Source: Ruegeria intermedia
Lineage (GTDB): Bacteria > Pseudomonadota > Alphaproteobacteria > Rhodobacterales > Rhodobacteraceae
Reading direction: 5' to 3'
Assembly: GCF_900129345.1 (NCBI RefSeq)
Contig: NZ_FQVK01000008.1
Span: 1-64,000 of the forward strand
Length of the DNA: 64,000 bases
A program made the position numbers and the translations under genes. A model generated the notes under the pieces. That model made no database searches and was not told where the DNA came from. It saw nothing but the letters and a program-made list of their open reading frames with translations. Positions 25,450 through 35,235 of this stretch are shown in pieces. Position 1 is the stretch's first letter. Every line of letters begins with the position of its first letter.

Positions 25450-26345
25450 CCGCGCGCCTGTCGGATCATCGGCAGCGAATACACCACGAGCGCCGACCAG
25501 ATCAGCGGAAATGCAATCATCCGGCCCCGGTCGACCTGCTCGCCGAAAACGGTGATCGCGGTGACGAAGATCATCGTCGGCGCAATGTACTGAAGGATGC
25601 CCATGGTCGACAGCCGCACCAGCTTGGCCCCGTTGGCATAGACCAGCAGAGGCACCGCCGTGACGATCCCCGCCCCCGCCAAAAGCAACGTGTCGCTGGC
25701 CACCAAACCAAAATGCCCTTCGCCCATGGCACCCAGCCAAGTCACATAGGCCAGCGCCGGCACCAACAGGATCAGAACCTCAAGCAGAAACCCCTGATTC
25801 GGCCCGATAGGCAGAGACCGTTTGAAAAAGGCATAGAACCCCCAGCTGACCAACAGTCCCAAGGCCGCCCAGGGCAGGCGTCCAGCCTCGAAGATCAGAA
25901 CCAGCACGCCCAAGGCCGCAAGGCCAACGGCGATCTTTTGAGTACGTGTCAAGGATTCGCGCAAAAGGATCGCTCCCAGCGCAATGCTGAACAGCGGGTT
26001 GATGTAATACCCCAACGCAGCATCCAAAGCGTTGCCGCTGGCAATGGCCCAGACATAGATCGCCCAGTTCACCGAGATCAGCGCAGCTGTCAGGCAAGCC
26101 ATTCCCAACATGCCCGGATCACGCAGAGCAGCCTTTAGATCTCCAGTCCGACCGAGCGCGATCATCAGCAGCCCTGCAACAGGTACCGACCATATGATCC
26201 GATGGGCCACCACTTCGACCGGAGAAATGTGCGCCATGGCCTTCATGTAAAGCGGCAGGAACCCCCACAGCAGATAGGCCGTAACGGCAAGGGCCAGCCC
26301 TTTGGGCGTGTCGGCGGAGTCGGTGGTGAATGCGGGCTGTGCCAT
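25440..26345 (-). CDS. rarD: RarD-type EamA transporter
   Basis: This 301-residue protein has ten membrane segments in two EamA repeats, with the RarD signatures LWGFLPLYMKAM near the N-terminus, ISVNWAIYVWAI near residue 100 and LGYYINPLFSI near 125. The function of RarD in E. coli is not firmly known. The ATG lies in a separate transcription unit downstream of the long palindromic repeat on its upstream side. Confidence 0.88.
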   Translation of the reverse strand: MAQPAFTTDSADTPKGLALAVTAYLLWGFLPLYMKAMAHISPVEVVAHRIIWSVPVAGLLMIALGRTGDLKAALRDPGMLGMACLTAALISVNWAIYVWAIASGNALDAALGYYINPLFSIALGAILLRESLTRTQKIAVGLAALGVLVLIFEAGRLPWAALGLLVSWGFYAFFKRSLPIGPNQGFLLEVLILLVPALAYVTWLGAMGEGHFGLVASDTLLLAGAGIVTAVPLLVYANGAKLVRLSTMGILQYIAPTMIFVTAITVFGEQVDRGRMIAFPLIWSALVVYSLPMIRQARGQV

Positions 26346-26477
26346 GCAGTTTCTCCGAGCGTTGTACCCGGTTCATATGGCAGGTTGCGCGGCGAAGGAA
26401 ATACGGATTTCTGTTGCGTCAACCATCACGGATCCTGATCGGACACGACACATACAGCCTTGTCTTAAGAATATTTT

Positions 26478-26594
26478 GCGAGGCTCTGCCTCGCGCTCCG
26501 GGATATTTTGAGCCAGATGAAGTGGGCCGCCTTTTCTTCATCTGGCCCCAAATATCCCGGGGGAGTCGCCGAAGGCGTCGGGGGCAGAGCCCCC
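26478..26594. repeat. Modular palindromic repeat, copies 2a and 2b facing each other
   Basis: An inverted copy occupies 26478-26522: hairpin GCGAGGC-TCT-GCCTCGC, then the arm complementary to CTTCATCTGG...AAATATCCCGG. After about 13 bases a direct copy begins at 26536 with the same arm. It continues with a CGCC-GAA-GGCG hairpin and ends in the perfect hairpin GGGGGC-AGA-GCCCCC (26580-26594). The two arms are themselves complementary over about 25 bases with few mismatches, so the whole block can form one long cruciform or hairpin. It lies 14 bp beyond the end of the dehydrogenase gene at 26609. Confidence 0.85.
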
Positions 26595-26608
26595 ACCTAA
26601 CCCCGTGG

Positions 26609-29062
26609 TCACACTTTCACCCGTTCGGATTTGGGATCATACATTGGCTTGAGCGACGCCTCCGCCCGGACTTTCGTTCCACACACGTCGATCTCGTAGG
26701 TCGAGGCCAGCACGTCCGCGGCCTTTTCCCCCTCGCAGGGCACGTAACCCAAACCGATGGCGCCGCCCAGCATGTGGCCATAATTGCCTGAGCTGAGATA
26801 GCCCACATATTCACCGTCCCGAATGATCGGTTCATTGTGGAACAGCAACGGCTCGGGATCGGTCAGGCGGAATTGCACCAGGCGCGATTTCGGGCCGCTT
26901 TCCTTGCGCGCGATCACCGCCTCTCGGCCGATGAAATCGCAGCCCTTGTCCACCTTGACGGCAAAACCCAGCCCGGCATCTACCACGTGATCTTCGCAGG
27001 TGATGTCGTGGCCGAAATGGCGGAAGCCCTTTTCGATCCGGCAGCTGTCCATCATGTGCATGCCGCACAGCTTCAGCCCCATGTCCTGCCCCGCCTCGTG
27101 CAGCGTTTCAAAGACGTGGCCCGCCATGTCGGACGAGACGTAGATCTCCCAGCCCAGCTCGCCCACATAGGTCACGCGGTGGGCACGGGCGAGGCCCATG
27201 CCGATCTCGATTTCCTGCGCCGTGCCGAAGGGGTTTGCCGCGTTCGAGAAATCGTTGGGCGAGACTTTCTCCAGCAAGGCCCGTGAATTCGGGCCCATCA
27301 CCGCCAGAACGCCCTCGGCCGCCGTGACATCGGTGATGACCACGTTGAAGTTCCCCGCGTGACGCATCATCCATGTCTGGTCCGCCAGGCGTGTCGCTGC
27401 CGGGGTGACCAACAGATAGGCGGTCTCGGAAAGGCGGGTGACGGTCACGTCGGCCTCAATCCCGCCGCGGCGGTTGAGGAACTGGGTATAGACGATCTTG
27501 CCCACGGGTACCGCATAGTCGCCGCCGCCGACATAGCTCATGAAGGCCTGCGCGTCGGGGCCTTCGACCCGGATCTTGCCGAAGGAAGACATGTCATACA
27601 TGCCCACGTTCTCGCGCACCGCGCGGTGTTCGGCGGCCGAGTTCTCGAACCAGTTCTGGCGCTTCCAGCTGTAGCGGTATTCGCGCTCTTGCCCCTCATT
27701 GGCGAACCAGTTGGCGCGTTCCCAGCCGGCCAGTTCGCCGAACACGGCCCCGTGTTCTTTCAGGTGGTGGTGGAACGGCGTCCGGCGCACGCCGCGCGCC
27801 GTGGCCTTCTGGCGATAGGGGTAGTGGTCGGCATAGAGCAGGCCCAGCGTTTCCTTGGACCGCTCGAACAGATACTGCTTGTTGCCCTGAAAGGGCTGCA
27901 TCCGGCTGATGTCCACGTCACCCAAGTCAAAGGGTTTTTCACCCGAATCCATCCATTCGGCCAGCGCCATGCCCGCGCCACCCGCCGACTGGATCCCGAT
28001 CGAGTTGAAGCCTGCGGCGACCCAGACATTGTCCATCTCGGGCGCAAGCCCAAGGTGATAGGCATCGTCGGGCGTGAAGGACTCAGGGCCGTTGAAGAAG
28101 GTGTGGATACCTGCCTCGGCCAGCATCGGCATGCGGTTGCAGGCGGCCTCGAGGATCGGTTCGAAATGGTCGAAATCCTCGGGCAGCTGGTCGAATTCGA
28201 AGCTGTCGGGGATACCGTCCATCGCCCAGGGCTTGGCGTTGGGCTCGAAGGCGCCCAGCAGGATTTTGCCGGCGTCCTCCTTGTAATAGGCGCATTCGTC
28301 CGGCACCCGCAGCACCGGCAGCTGCGTCAGGCCGTCGATGTTCTCGGTAACGATGTAGAAATGTTCGCAGGCGTGCAGCGGCACGTTCACGCCCGCCATG
28401 CGGCCCACCTGATGACCCCACATGCCGGCGCAGTTGACCACCATGTCACACTCGATATGGCCCGAGGCGCTGCCGTCATCGGCCACCCAGTCCACGCCGG
28501 TAACTTTGCGGCCCTGCTTTGCGATCTCGGTGACCTTGACCCGTTCCTTGACGATGGCGCCGCGCTGACGGGCACCCTTGGCCAGCGCCAGCGCGATGTT
28601 GGCCGGGTCGCCCTGCCCGTCCAGAGGCAGATAGACCGCGCCCTTGACCCCATCCAGATTCAGATGCGGATACAGGTCGGCCACGCGCTCGTTCGAAATC
28701 TCCTCGACCTCGACCCCTAAGGCGCGGGCCATGGCGGCCTGGCGATAGATCTCTTCGCGGCGCTCGTCCGTCAGGGCCACGGTGATCGAGCCGCAGCGTT
28801 TGAAGCCGGTGGCGACGCCGGTTTCCTCCTCGAGCGCGCCATAGAGTTCCTGGCTGTATTTCGCCAGCTTGGTCATGTTGGCGGTGGCGCGCAGCTGCGC
28901 GATCAGGCCGGCCGCGTGCCAGGTGGTGCCCGAGGTGAGCTGCTTGCGCTCGAGCAGCACCACGTCTTTCCACCCCTTCTTGGTCAGGTGATAGGCGACC
29001 GAGCATCCGATCACGCCGCCGCCGATGATGACCACGCGGGCCTTGCTGGGAAGATCAACCAT
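26609..29062 (-). CDS. FAD/GcvT-type dimethylglycine or sarcosine dehydrogenase (second copy)
   Basis: This 817-residue fusion has an N-terminal D-amino-acid-oxidase-type FAD domain (GGGVIGCSVAYH near 15, about 1-370) and a linker domain. A C-terminal aminomethyltransferase-like (GcvT) folate domain spans about 430-800. TSGTTWHAAG contains His49, the histidine that carries covalent FAD in dimethylglycine dehydrogenase. It should oxidatively remove an N-methyl group and load the one-carbon unit on tetrahydrofolate. The start at 29062 (MVDLPSKARV) aligns with the homologue at 32129. It follows a GlxA-type regulator gene and a BHMT-like gene. Whether the substrate is dimethylglycine, sarcosine or another N-methyl amine is not visible. 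Confidence 0.82.
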   Translation of the reverse strand: MVDLPSKARVVIIGGGVIGCSVAYHLTKKGWKDVVLLERKQLTSGTTWHAAGLIAQLRATANMTKLAKYSQELYGALEEETGVATGFKRCGSITVALTDERREEIYRQAAMARALGVEVEEISNERVADLYPHLNLDGVKGAVYLPLDGQGDPANIALALAKGARQRGAIVKERVKVTEIAKQGRKVTGVDWVADDGSASGHIECDMVVNCAGMWGHQVGRMAGVNVPLHACEHFYIVTENIDGLTQLPVLRVPDECAYYKEDAGKILLGAFEPNAKPWAMDGIPDSFEFDQLPEDFDHFEPILEAACNRMPMLAEAGIHTFFNGPESFTPDDAYHLGLAPEMDNVWVAAGFNSIGIQSAGGAGMALAEWMDSGEKPFDLGDVDISRMQPFQGNKQYLFERSKETLGLLYADHYPYRQKATARGVRRTPFHHHLKEHGAVFGELAGWERANWFANEGQEREYRYSWKRQNWFENSAAEHRAVRENVGMYDMSSFGKIRVEGPDAQAFMSYVGGGDYAVPVGKIVYTQFLNRRGGIEADVTVTRLSETAYLLVTPAATRLADQTWMMRHAGNFNVVITDVTAAEGVLAVMGPNSRALLEKVSPNDFSNAANPFGTAQEIEIGMGLARAHRVTYVGELGWEIYVSSDMAGHVFETLHEAGQDMGLKLCGMHMMDSCRIEKGFRHFGHDITCEDHVVDAGLGFAVKVDKGCDFIGREAVIARKESGPKSRLVQFRLTDPEPLLFHNEPIIRDGEYVGYLSSGNYGHMLGGAIGLGYVPCEGEKAADVLASTYEIDVCGTKVRAEASLKPMYDPKSERVKV

Positions 29063-29152
29063 GCCGATGTCTCCGAATCTTGGGTATTGCGCGAAGTCTG
29101 CCACGGGAAGGCGGCAGGAAATCCATCAAAAACGTCACGAAATCGGCGATAA

Positions 29153-30124
29153 TCACCGTGAGCCGGGTGCCCGCCTCCGACGTCGCATGGCGAAGGGGGT
29201 GACGCTGTAGACGCTTTTGTAGATGGTCGAGAACCCGTTCGGGAACCCGCAGGCCAGCCCGATCTCGCGCACGCTCAGGGTGGTGTTCAGCAGCAGGTTG
29301 TTGGCCTTGGCCAGACGCATTTCGCGATAGAATCCATTGGGCGTGGCGCCGAGATAAGTCCTGAACTTGCGCTCGAGCGAGCGGTTCGACAGGCCGAGTG
29401 CGGCGACGATCTCGTTGATCGGCACCGGGTCTTCGATATTGGCCTGCATGATCTTGATGCACTGGTCCAGCTTGTCGTCGCCGGTGGTGGTGGTCTTGAC
29501 CCCCGAGAAGGGCTGCATCGAGCCGAAATCGCGGATGTTTTCGTGCAGCATGATGTCGGCGACGGTCATCTTGGCCGCGCCCGAGACATGCCGGCCGATC
29601 AGCGCCAGCGTCACGTCCACGGTCGCGCCCATTCCGGCGCAGGTGACGACGAGGCCGTGTTCGGTCGCGATCGAGAACTTGGCGTCGAAACCCGCCCCGC
29701 GCTCGCGCAGGAACGAGGCGTTTTCCCAATGCGTCGCGTGGTCCTCGGCGCCCTTGTCCTTGATGTAGCGGCTGGCGGCCTCGGCCAGCAGAAACACCTG
29801 CGCGCCGCGATGGGTATAGTCCGAGATCACCCGCGCAAGCGACAGGTCGGGGTGGTCGGGGTCGGTGTTGCCGATGACGAAGAGGTAATCCGCCCAAGGC
29901 TGCCGGATCACCGGCTCGGTCTCGACCCAGGCCCCGGCGCGGCAGGCGATCGTGCCGCCCCTGAGCGAGCGGTAGGTATAGGTGAAGGGCGGCACCGGGC
30001 AGACCCGGTTGGCGATGCGCAGCACGTCGGCCACCCCGGCCAGTTCGGTCAGCACGAAACCGTCGGCGACAAGGATGTCCACCTGCCATTGCCGTTCGGG
30101 ATAGGGTGCCGTCCGCTCTGCCAA
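29153..30124 (-). CDS. GlxA-family AraC-type transcriptional regulator
   Basis: This 323-residue protein has an N-terminal DJ-1/PfpI-like sensor domain (about 14-180) in which the catalytic cysteine position is absent, as usual for regulators. The C-terminal AraC pair of helix-turn-helix motifs (about 220-315) includes IVAALGLSNRSLERKF and REIGLACGFPNGFSTIYKSV. GbdR and CdhR, activators of betaine and carnitine catabolism, have this architecture. Its position between the methyltransferase and a demethylating dehydrogenase fits regulation by a betaine-like compound, but the ligand is inferred. Confidence 0.85.
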   Translation of the reverse strand: MAERTAPYPERQWQVDILVADGFVLTELAGVADVLRIANRVCPVPPFTYTYRSLRGGTIACRAGAWVETEPVIRQPWADYLFVIGNTDPDHPDLSLARVISDYTHRGAQVFLLAEAASRYIKDKGAEDHATHWENASFLRERGAGFDAKFSIATEHGLVVTCAGMGATVDVTLALIGRHVSGAAKMTVADIMLHENIRDFGSMQPFSGVKTTTTGDDKLDQCIKIMQANIEDPVPINEIVAALGLSNRSLERKFRTYLGATPNGFYREMRLAKANNLLLNTTLSVREIGLACGFPNGFSTIYKSVYSVTPFAMRRRRRAPGSR

Positions 30125-30135
30125 GCCCTTCCTCC

Positions 30136-31032
30136 TCAGACGATCCGGTGCCCCGCCGCGCGCAGGCGGCCCGCCAGTGCCTCGATGTGGTCGGGGCCGA
30201 CCTCGCAGCAGCCGCCGAGGATCGTGGCCCCCTGCGCCACCCAGCCCATGGCGTGATCGGCATAGGCCTCTGGCCCCAGGTCCTGCCGCTGTTCCAGCGC
30301 ATCCACCGTGGGCGCGTCCTGCAGAAAACCCTCGGAGATGCGGGTGAAGCCGTTGGCATAGGCGCCGAAGGGCCGCCCCAGCCCCTTGATGATCTCGAGC
30401 GCCGCCGGGATCGCCTCGGGACGGGAACAGTTGATCAGCACCGCCTCGGGGTCGTAGCGGTCCACCAAGGGCGCAATGTCGCCCAGCGCCTCGCCCGAGC
30501 GCAGGCGGGTGCCGTCGTCATCCGTCACGGTCAGCGCCAGCCAGACCGGCTTGCCGCAGGCTTGGGTGCCGCGCAGCGCGCCCTCGGCCTCCTGCACCGA
30601 GGACACGGTTTCGATCAGGAACAGATCGACGCGGTCGGCCATCAACTGCACGAGTTCGCGGAACTTTCCCGCCGCCTCGGCCGGGTCGGGGTTCAGGTCC
30701 GGGCGGTAGGAGGCCAGCAAAGTCCCCAGAGCGCCCGCGATACGGCCCTGTGGAAACTGGGCGCGGGCGCGTTCGGCCTGGGCCAGCGCGGTGTCGATCA
30801 AGATGGGCAGTTGGTCTTCCATGTCCACCCTGAGAAGGCGCGAGCGGTGCACGGCGTAGGTGTTGGTGGTCGCGATGGTGGCCCCGCGCCGGAAGTAATC
30901 CGCGTGAACCTCGCCCACCAGGTCGGGGTGGTCGATCATCACCCGCGTGGACCAGAGCGGCGTCGCCCGGTCGCCGCTGCGTTTCACCAGTTCCTGCCCG
31001 ACCGAGCCATCCAGAAGCGTGATATCGGTCAT
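30136..31032 (-). CDS. BHMT-like homocysteine S-methyltransferase
   Basis: This 298-residue TIM-barrel protein of the Pfam Homocysteine S-methyltransferase family has the zinc/thiol ligands in place: Cys202 in INCSRPE and Cys275-Cys276 in GGCCEVGP. It starts ITLLDGSVGQEL, a family signature. It would transfer a methyl group from betaine, S-methylmethionine or DMSP to homocysteine, forming methionine. The neighbouring FAD/GcvT dehydrogenases would then process dimethylglycine, which favours betaine. It is separated from the regulator gene by 11 bp and from the MDR gene by 10 bp, so it is in the same operon. Confidence 0.85.
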   Translation of the reverse strand: MTDITLLDGSVGQELVKRSGDRATPLWSTRVMIDHPDLVGEVHADYFRRGATIATTNTYAVHRSRLLRVDMEDQLPILIDTALAQAERARAQFPQGRIAGALGTLLASYRPDLNPDPAEAAGKFRELVQLMADRVDLFLIETVSSVQEAEGALRGTQACGKPVWLALTVTDDDGTRLRSGEALGDIAPLVDRYDPEAVLINCSRPEAIPAALEIIKGLGRPFGAYANGFTRISEGFLQDAPTVDALEQRQDLGPEAYADHAMGWVAQGATILGGCCEVGPDHIEALAGRLRAAGHRIV

Positions 31033-31042
31033 GCGCGCCTCC

Positions 31043-32089
31043 TCACGGGATCAGCACCAGTTTGCCGGGAAAGGCCTTGGACTGGAAATCTTCCTGCGCC
31101 TTGGCGATGGCGCGCAGGGGGTAGGTTTTCGACACCAGCGGACGGATCCGGCCTGCATTGATCAGTTCGACAAGCCGGCCAAAGACCTCGAAAGCCTGAT
31201 GGGTGCAGCCGTGGATGGTGATGTCGCGCAGGTAGATCTCGCGCAGGTCGGCCTGCACGATCGGCCCGGCGATGGCGCCCGAGACGGCATAGTGGCCGCC
31301 CGGTTTCAGCGCTTGGATCAGGCCGGGAAAAGCCGGGCCGCCGACCACGTCGATCACCACGTCGAAGCTGTCCTGCGGCAGCGGCGCGTTGCGCTCGAAG
31401 GTTTCCGAGGCCCCCTGCGCCCGGACGGTGTCCGCCTTGGCGGCGCTGGTGACGCCCGCAACCGAGGCCCCGCGCAGGGCGGCCAGCTGCACAGCCGCCA
31501 GCCCCACGCCGCCCGAAGCGCCGGTGATCAGCACCTTGTGCCCTGCGGTCACGCCCGCACGGGTCAGCAGGTTCTCGGCCGTGCCGAACGCGCAAGGAAT
31601 AGCGGCGATTTCCACGTCCGACAGGGGCGAGGCGGTGACGTCATAGAGGTCATCGGCCTCGAGCAGGCAATATTGCGCAAAGGCCCCGTCGATTTCCGAG
31701 CCCAGCGCGATGAACCCCGTCGGGTTGCCGGGGCGCGGCCGCGGCAGGTTGATCGGGCAGGTCACGCGCTGGCCCGGTTTGAAGCCGGCACCGGGGCCGA
31801 CCTGTTCGACGATGCCGCACAGGTCGCCCCCCTGAATGCGCGGGAACGAAAGGGCACCGCCCCAGCCTCCGGCCTCGACATCCTGATCCACCGCGTCGGT
31901 CGCGCCGGTCACCTCGGGGGCATACCAGCCGATGCGGGTGTTGATGTCGGTGTTGTTGACGCCGGCCGCGGCGACCCGCACCAGCACCTGCCCCGGCCCG
32001 GGGGCCGGAACAGGGATGTCTTCGCGCCATTCCAGCGCCTCTAGCCCGCCGTGCCGGGTCAGATAGACACCCTGCATGGTCTTGCTCAT
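31043..32089 (-). CDS. MDR-family zinc-type or quinone oxidoreductase
   Basis: This 348-residue medium-chain dehydrogenase has a GroES-like N-domain and a Rossmann domain with GASGGVGLAAVQLA near residue 190. The classical catalytic zinc ligand pattern is incomplete, and the sequence resembles the NAD(P)H:quinone reductase branch (IQGGDLCGIVEQVG, GAFAQYCLLE). It sits between the first dehydrogenase and the methyltransferase gene, with 39 and 10 bp gaps. A role in reducing an aldehyde or enone released in the same pathway is an inference. Confidence 0.82.
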   Translation of the reverse strand: MSKTMQGVYLTRHGGLEALEWREDIPVPAPGPGQVLVRVAAAGVNNTDINTRIGWYAPEVTGATDAVDQDVEAGGWGGALSFPRIQGGDLCGIVEQVGPGAGFKPGQRVTCPINLPRPRPGNPTGFIALGSEIDGAFAQYCLLEADDLYDVTASPLSDVEIAAIPCAFGTAENLLTRAGVTAGHKVLITGASGGVGLAAVQLAALRGASVAGVTSAAKADTVRAQGASETFERNAPLPQDSFDVVIDVVGGPAFPGLIQALKPGGHYAVSGAIAGPIVQADLREIYLRDITIHGCTHQAFEVFGRLVELINAGRIRPLVSKTYPLRAIAKAQEDFQSKAFPGKLVLIP

Positions 32090-32128
32090 CGGTCGTGTCC
32101 TTTCGGCAATGGCGGGCCGGGCCGGGGG

Positions 32129-34576
32129 TCAGGCCCGCAGGCTTTCGTTCTCGGGGTCCCAGAGGGGTTTGTCCTCTTGAACCACGGCGCGGCATTTCTG
32201 ACCATAGATTTCGACCTCAAGTTCGGTGCCCGGCACCGCCAGATCGCTGCGGACCATGCCCAGCGCGATCGAGGCGTTCACGCGATAGCCCCAGGCGCCC
32301 GAGGTGGTCTCGCCCACGATCTCGCCATCCTTCCAGATGCAGGACATGTAGGGCGCGTCGCAATCCCCGGCCTCGACGATCAGGGTGACGAAGCGTTTCT
32401 TGACGCCCTGCTGCTTTTCGGCCAGCAACGCGGCCTTGCCCGGGAAATCCTGCGGCTTGTCGAACTTGACGAAGCGCTCCAGCCCGCCTTCCAGCAGCGA
32501 ATAGTCGGTGCTCAGATCGCCCTTCCACGCGCGATAGCCCTTTTCGATGCGCAGAGAGTTCAGCGCATACATGCCGAACGGCCTGGCCCCGGCAGCGAGG
32601 ATCGCGTCATAGATCGCGGGCATGTGCTCGTTCAGCGCATGCACCTCCCAGCCCAGTTCACCGGCGAAGGAGACGCGGATCAGGTGGGCGGGTTGCCCCG
32701 CCACGGTGGCGGCCTGATGGGTCAGCCAGCCCAGCGAGAGGTCGGCATCGGTCAGGCCCGACAGGATCTCGCGCGATTTCGGCCCGGTCACGATCAGCGT
32801 GTCGCGGGTGGTGGTCACGTCCTCGACGGTGACGCCTGCGGGCATCGCGTTCATCAGGATGTCGCGGTCATGCCATTGCGCGGTGGCGGCGGTGATCATC
32901 ACGAAGTCATCCTCGCCCAGACGCATGCAGGACATCTCGGTCAGGATGCGGCCGCGGTCGTCGGCGATGTAGACGAGGTTGATCCGCCCCACCTTGGGCA
33001 AGCCGCCGGTGACCAGCCCGCGCAGCGCCTCGGCCGCGCCCTCGCCCTTGACGACGAAGCGCGAGAAACCCGGCAGGTCAAGCACGCCGCAATGGTCGCG
33101 CACGGCCTCGCACTCCTCCTTGATGCGCTGCTCCCACGGGCCCGAGCGGCCCCAGGTGTGGGTGCTTTCCTCGGAGGTGTCATCCCCCGGCTGCGCGAAC
33201 CAGTTGGCGCGCTCCCAGCCGTTGTAGACCCCCATGACACCGCCCAGTTCCTTGACCTTGGCATGCACCGGCGAGAGCTTCTTGTCGCGCGCGGCGGGCC
33301 ATTCGTGATGGGGGAAGTGCATGGCGTATTCGTTGCCATAGACCTCCATGCCCTTCTGGTTGCAGTAGTCCTGACCGGTGTAGTCGGTGTAGCGGCGCGG
33401 ATCGACGGCCCACATGTCCCATTCGGTGTGGCCGTCCACGATCCATTCGGCCAGCACCTTGCCGGCGCCACCGCCCTGGGCGATGCCGAAGGTGAAGGTG
33501 TGCGCCTCGAAGGCGTTCTTGACCCCTGGCATCGGCCCGATCAGCGGCAGGCCATCGGGCGCATAGGGGATCGGCCCGTTGATCACGCGGCCCACGCCCG
33601 AGGTCGCCATCAGCGGCACCCGCTCCATCGCGTCGGTGACGATGTCCTCGATCCGGTCCAGATCGTCGTTCCACAGCTGGAAGCTGAAGTCCTCGGGCAT
33701 CGGGTCGTCCTCGGTCATCCAGTGCCCCTTGCAGTTGGGCTCGTAGGGGCCGAGGTTGAAGCCGTTCTTCTCCTGCCGCAGGTAGTAGGAGACATCCACG
33801 TCGCGCAGCAGCGGCAACTTGCCGCCGTTTTTCTTCGACCAAGCCTCGACCTCGGGGATTTCCTCGGTCAGCAGGTACTGGTGGCTCATGACCATCGCGG
33901 GCACGGTGCGGCCGCCGAAGGGTTTGAACCATTCGCCCACGCGCTGTGCGTAGTAGCCGGCGGCGTTGACGACATAGTCGCAGTCGATGTCGCCCTTTTC
34001 GGTATGCACGGTCCAGGTGCCGTCCTCGTGCTGGGTGACGCCGGTGGCCGGGCAGAAGCGGATGATCTTCTGCCCCATGTCGCGCGCGCCCTTGGCCAGC
34101 GCCTGGGTCAGCTGCGCCGGGTCGATATCGCCGTCGGTCGGGTCATACAGAACCCCGACCAGATCATGCAGTTCCAGGAACGGGTACCGCTCCTTGGCCT
34201 GTTCCGGCGTCCAGATCTCCATCGGGATGCCCTGATAGCGGCCCATGGCGGCGGCGCGTTCGAATTCCTGCATCCGCTCTTTGCTGTGGGCCAGCCGGAT
34301 CGAGCCGGTGACGTGGTAGTTCATCGGGTAATCGACCTCGTCGGCCAGGCGCGAATACAGTTCGGTCGAATAGCGCTGCATGTTCATGATCGCCCACGAG
34401 GTCGAGAAGGTCGGCACGTTGCCCGCCGCGTGCCAGGTCGAGCCGGCGGTCAGCTCGTTCTTTTCCAGCAGAACGCAGTCGGTCCAGCCCTTCTTGGCCA
34501 GATGGTACAGCGACGAGGCCCCCACCACGCCGCCACCGATGATGACCACGCGGGCCTTTGTCGGAAAATCACTCAT
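32129..34576 (-). CDS. FAD/GcvT-type dimethylglycine or sarcosine dehydrogenase (first copy)
   Basis: This 815-residue fusion of an N-terminal FAD domain (RVVIIGGGVVGASSLYHL) and a C-terminal GcvT-like folate domain is a homologue of the 26609-29062 protein with the same overall order. His49 in TAGSTWHAAG is the expected covalent FAD site. Around residue 470 the NGWERANWF segment typical of the group is seen. It removes N-methyl groups in the cytoplasm and delivers one-carbon units to tetrahydrofolate. Two such enzymes in one operon would allow two successive demethylations, such as dimethylglycine to sarcosine to glycine. Confidence 0.82.
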   Translation of the reverse strand: MSDFPTKARVVIIGGGVVGASSLYHLAKKGWTDCVLLEKNELTAGSTWHAAGNVPTFSTSWAIMNMQRYSTELYSRLADEVDYPMNYHVTGSIRLAHSKERMQEFERAAAMGRYQGIPMEIWTPEQAKERYPFLELHDLVGVLYDPTDGDIDPAQLTQALAKGARDMGQKIIRFCPATGVTQHEDGTWTVHTEKGDIDCDYVVNAAGYYAQRVGEWFKPFGGRTVPAMVMSHQYLLTEEIPEVEAWSKKNGGKLPLLRDVDVSYYLRQEKNGFNLGPYEPNCKGHWMTEDDPMPEDFSFQLWNDDLDRIEDIVTDAMERVPLMATSGVGRVINGPIPYAPDGLPLIGPMPGVKNAFEAHTFTFGIAQGGGAGKVLAEWIVDGHTEWDMWAVDPRRYTDYTGQDYCNQKGMEVYGNEYAMHFPHHEWPAARDKKLSPVHAKVKELGGVMGVYNGWERANWFAQPGDDTSEESTHTWGRSGPWEQRIKEECEAVRDHCGVLDLPGFSRFVVKGEGAAEALRGLVTGGLPKVGRINLVYIADDRGRILTEMSCMRLGEDDFVMITAATAQWHDRDILMNAMPAGVTVEDVTTTRDTLIVTGPKSREILSGLTDADLSLGWLTHQAATVAGQPAHLIRVSFAGELGWEVHALNEHMPAIYDAILAAGARPFGMYALNSLRIEKGYRAWKGDLSTDYSLLEGGLERFVKFDKPQDFPGKAALLAEKQQGVKKRFVTLIVEAGDCDAPYMSCIWKDGEIVGETTSGAWGYRVNASIALGMVRSDLAVPGTELEVEIYGQKCRAVVQEDKPLWDPENESLRA

Positions 34577-34611
34577 TGGTTTTGCTCCCTGTCAGACTGC
34601 CGCGCGCGGCA

Positions 34612-35235
34612 TCACGTTTTTCCCGCCGGGGTCGTGCTGGTGCCCAGCAAGATCCCGTAGATGATGAAACAGGTGGCCATGACCCGGCGCACCCATGTGT
34701 TGAACACCGCCCCCAGCGCCGCCTTGCCCATCAGCGCACCCAGCAGGGTGAAGCCCGTATAGCTGAGCGTGGTGACGGTCAGCGCGGTCGGCACGATCAC
34801 GGCCATCTGCTGCCAGATCGGCACGTCCGGCTGCACGAATTGCGAAAAGGCGGCCAGATAGCCCGCGACGCTTTTGGGGTTGATCGTCGCCACCGCCAGC
34901 GCGTGCAGATAGACATGCCGCGCCGGACGTTCGGCTGCGGGGGCGGGCTGCCCGGCGTTGATCCAGCCGCGCACGCCGACATAGATCAGGAACCCCGCCC
35001 CGATCAGCTTGGCGATGAAGAACCCGGTGGGCGAGGCCGCGATCAGCGCCGTCACCCCCAGCGCCGAGAGGATCAGGAAGGCGCCGGCCTGCGTCAGGAT
35101 CGCCAGCACCCCCAGCATCGCCTTGGGCAAGGGCAGGCTCATCCCGTTCGAGATGCAGTTGACCGCGTTCGGCCCCGGCGTGGTGACGAACACCACCCAG
35201 AACAGCGCGAATATGGTCCAGGCCTCAAAGCTCAT
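34612..35235 (-). CDS. LysE-family amino-acid exporter
   Basis: This 207-residue protein has six membrane segments. The FVTTPGPNAVNCISNGMSLPLPKAM segment is the LysE/RhtB signature and is followed by ATINPKSVAGYLAAF. It exports amino acids or related small compounds. The start overlaps the stop of the XRE-cupin regulator by one base (TGATG), and 35 bp separate it from the first dehydrogenase. This suggests export of a pathway amino acid such as glycine or sarcosine, or of the inducer, under that regulator. Confidence 0.87.
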   Translation of the reverse strand: MSFEAWTIFALFWVVFVTTPGPNAVNCISNGMSLPLPKAMLGVLAILTQAGAFLILSALGVTALIAASPTGFFIAKLIGAGFLIYVGVRGWINAGQPAPAAERPARHVYLHALAVATINPKSVAGYLAAFSQFVQPDVPIWQQMAVIVPTALTVTTLSYTGFTLLGALMGKAALGAVFNTWVRRVMATCFIIYGILLGTSTTPAGKT

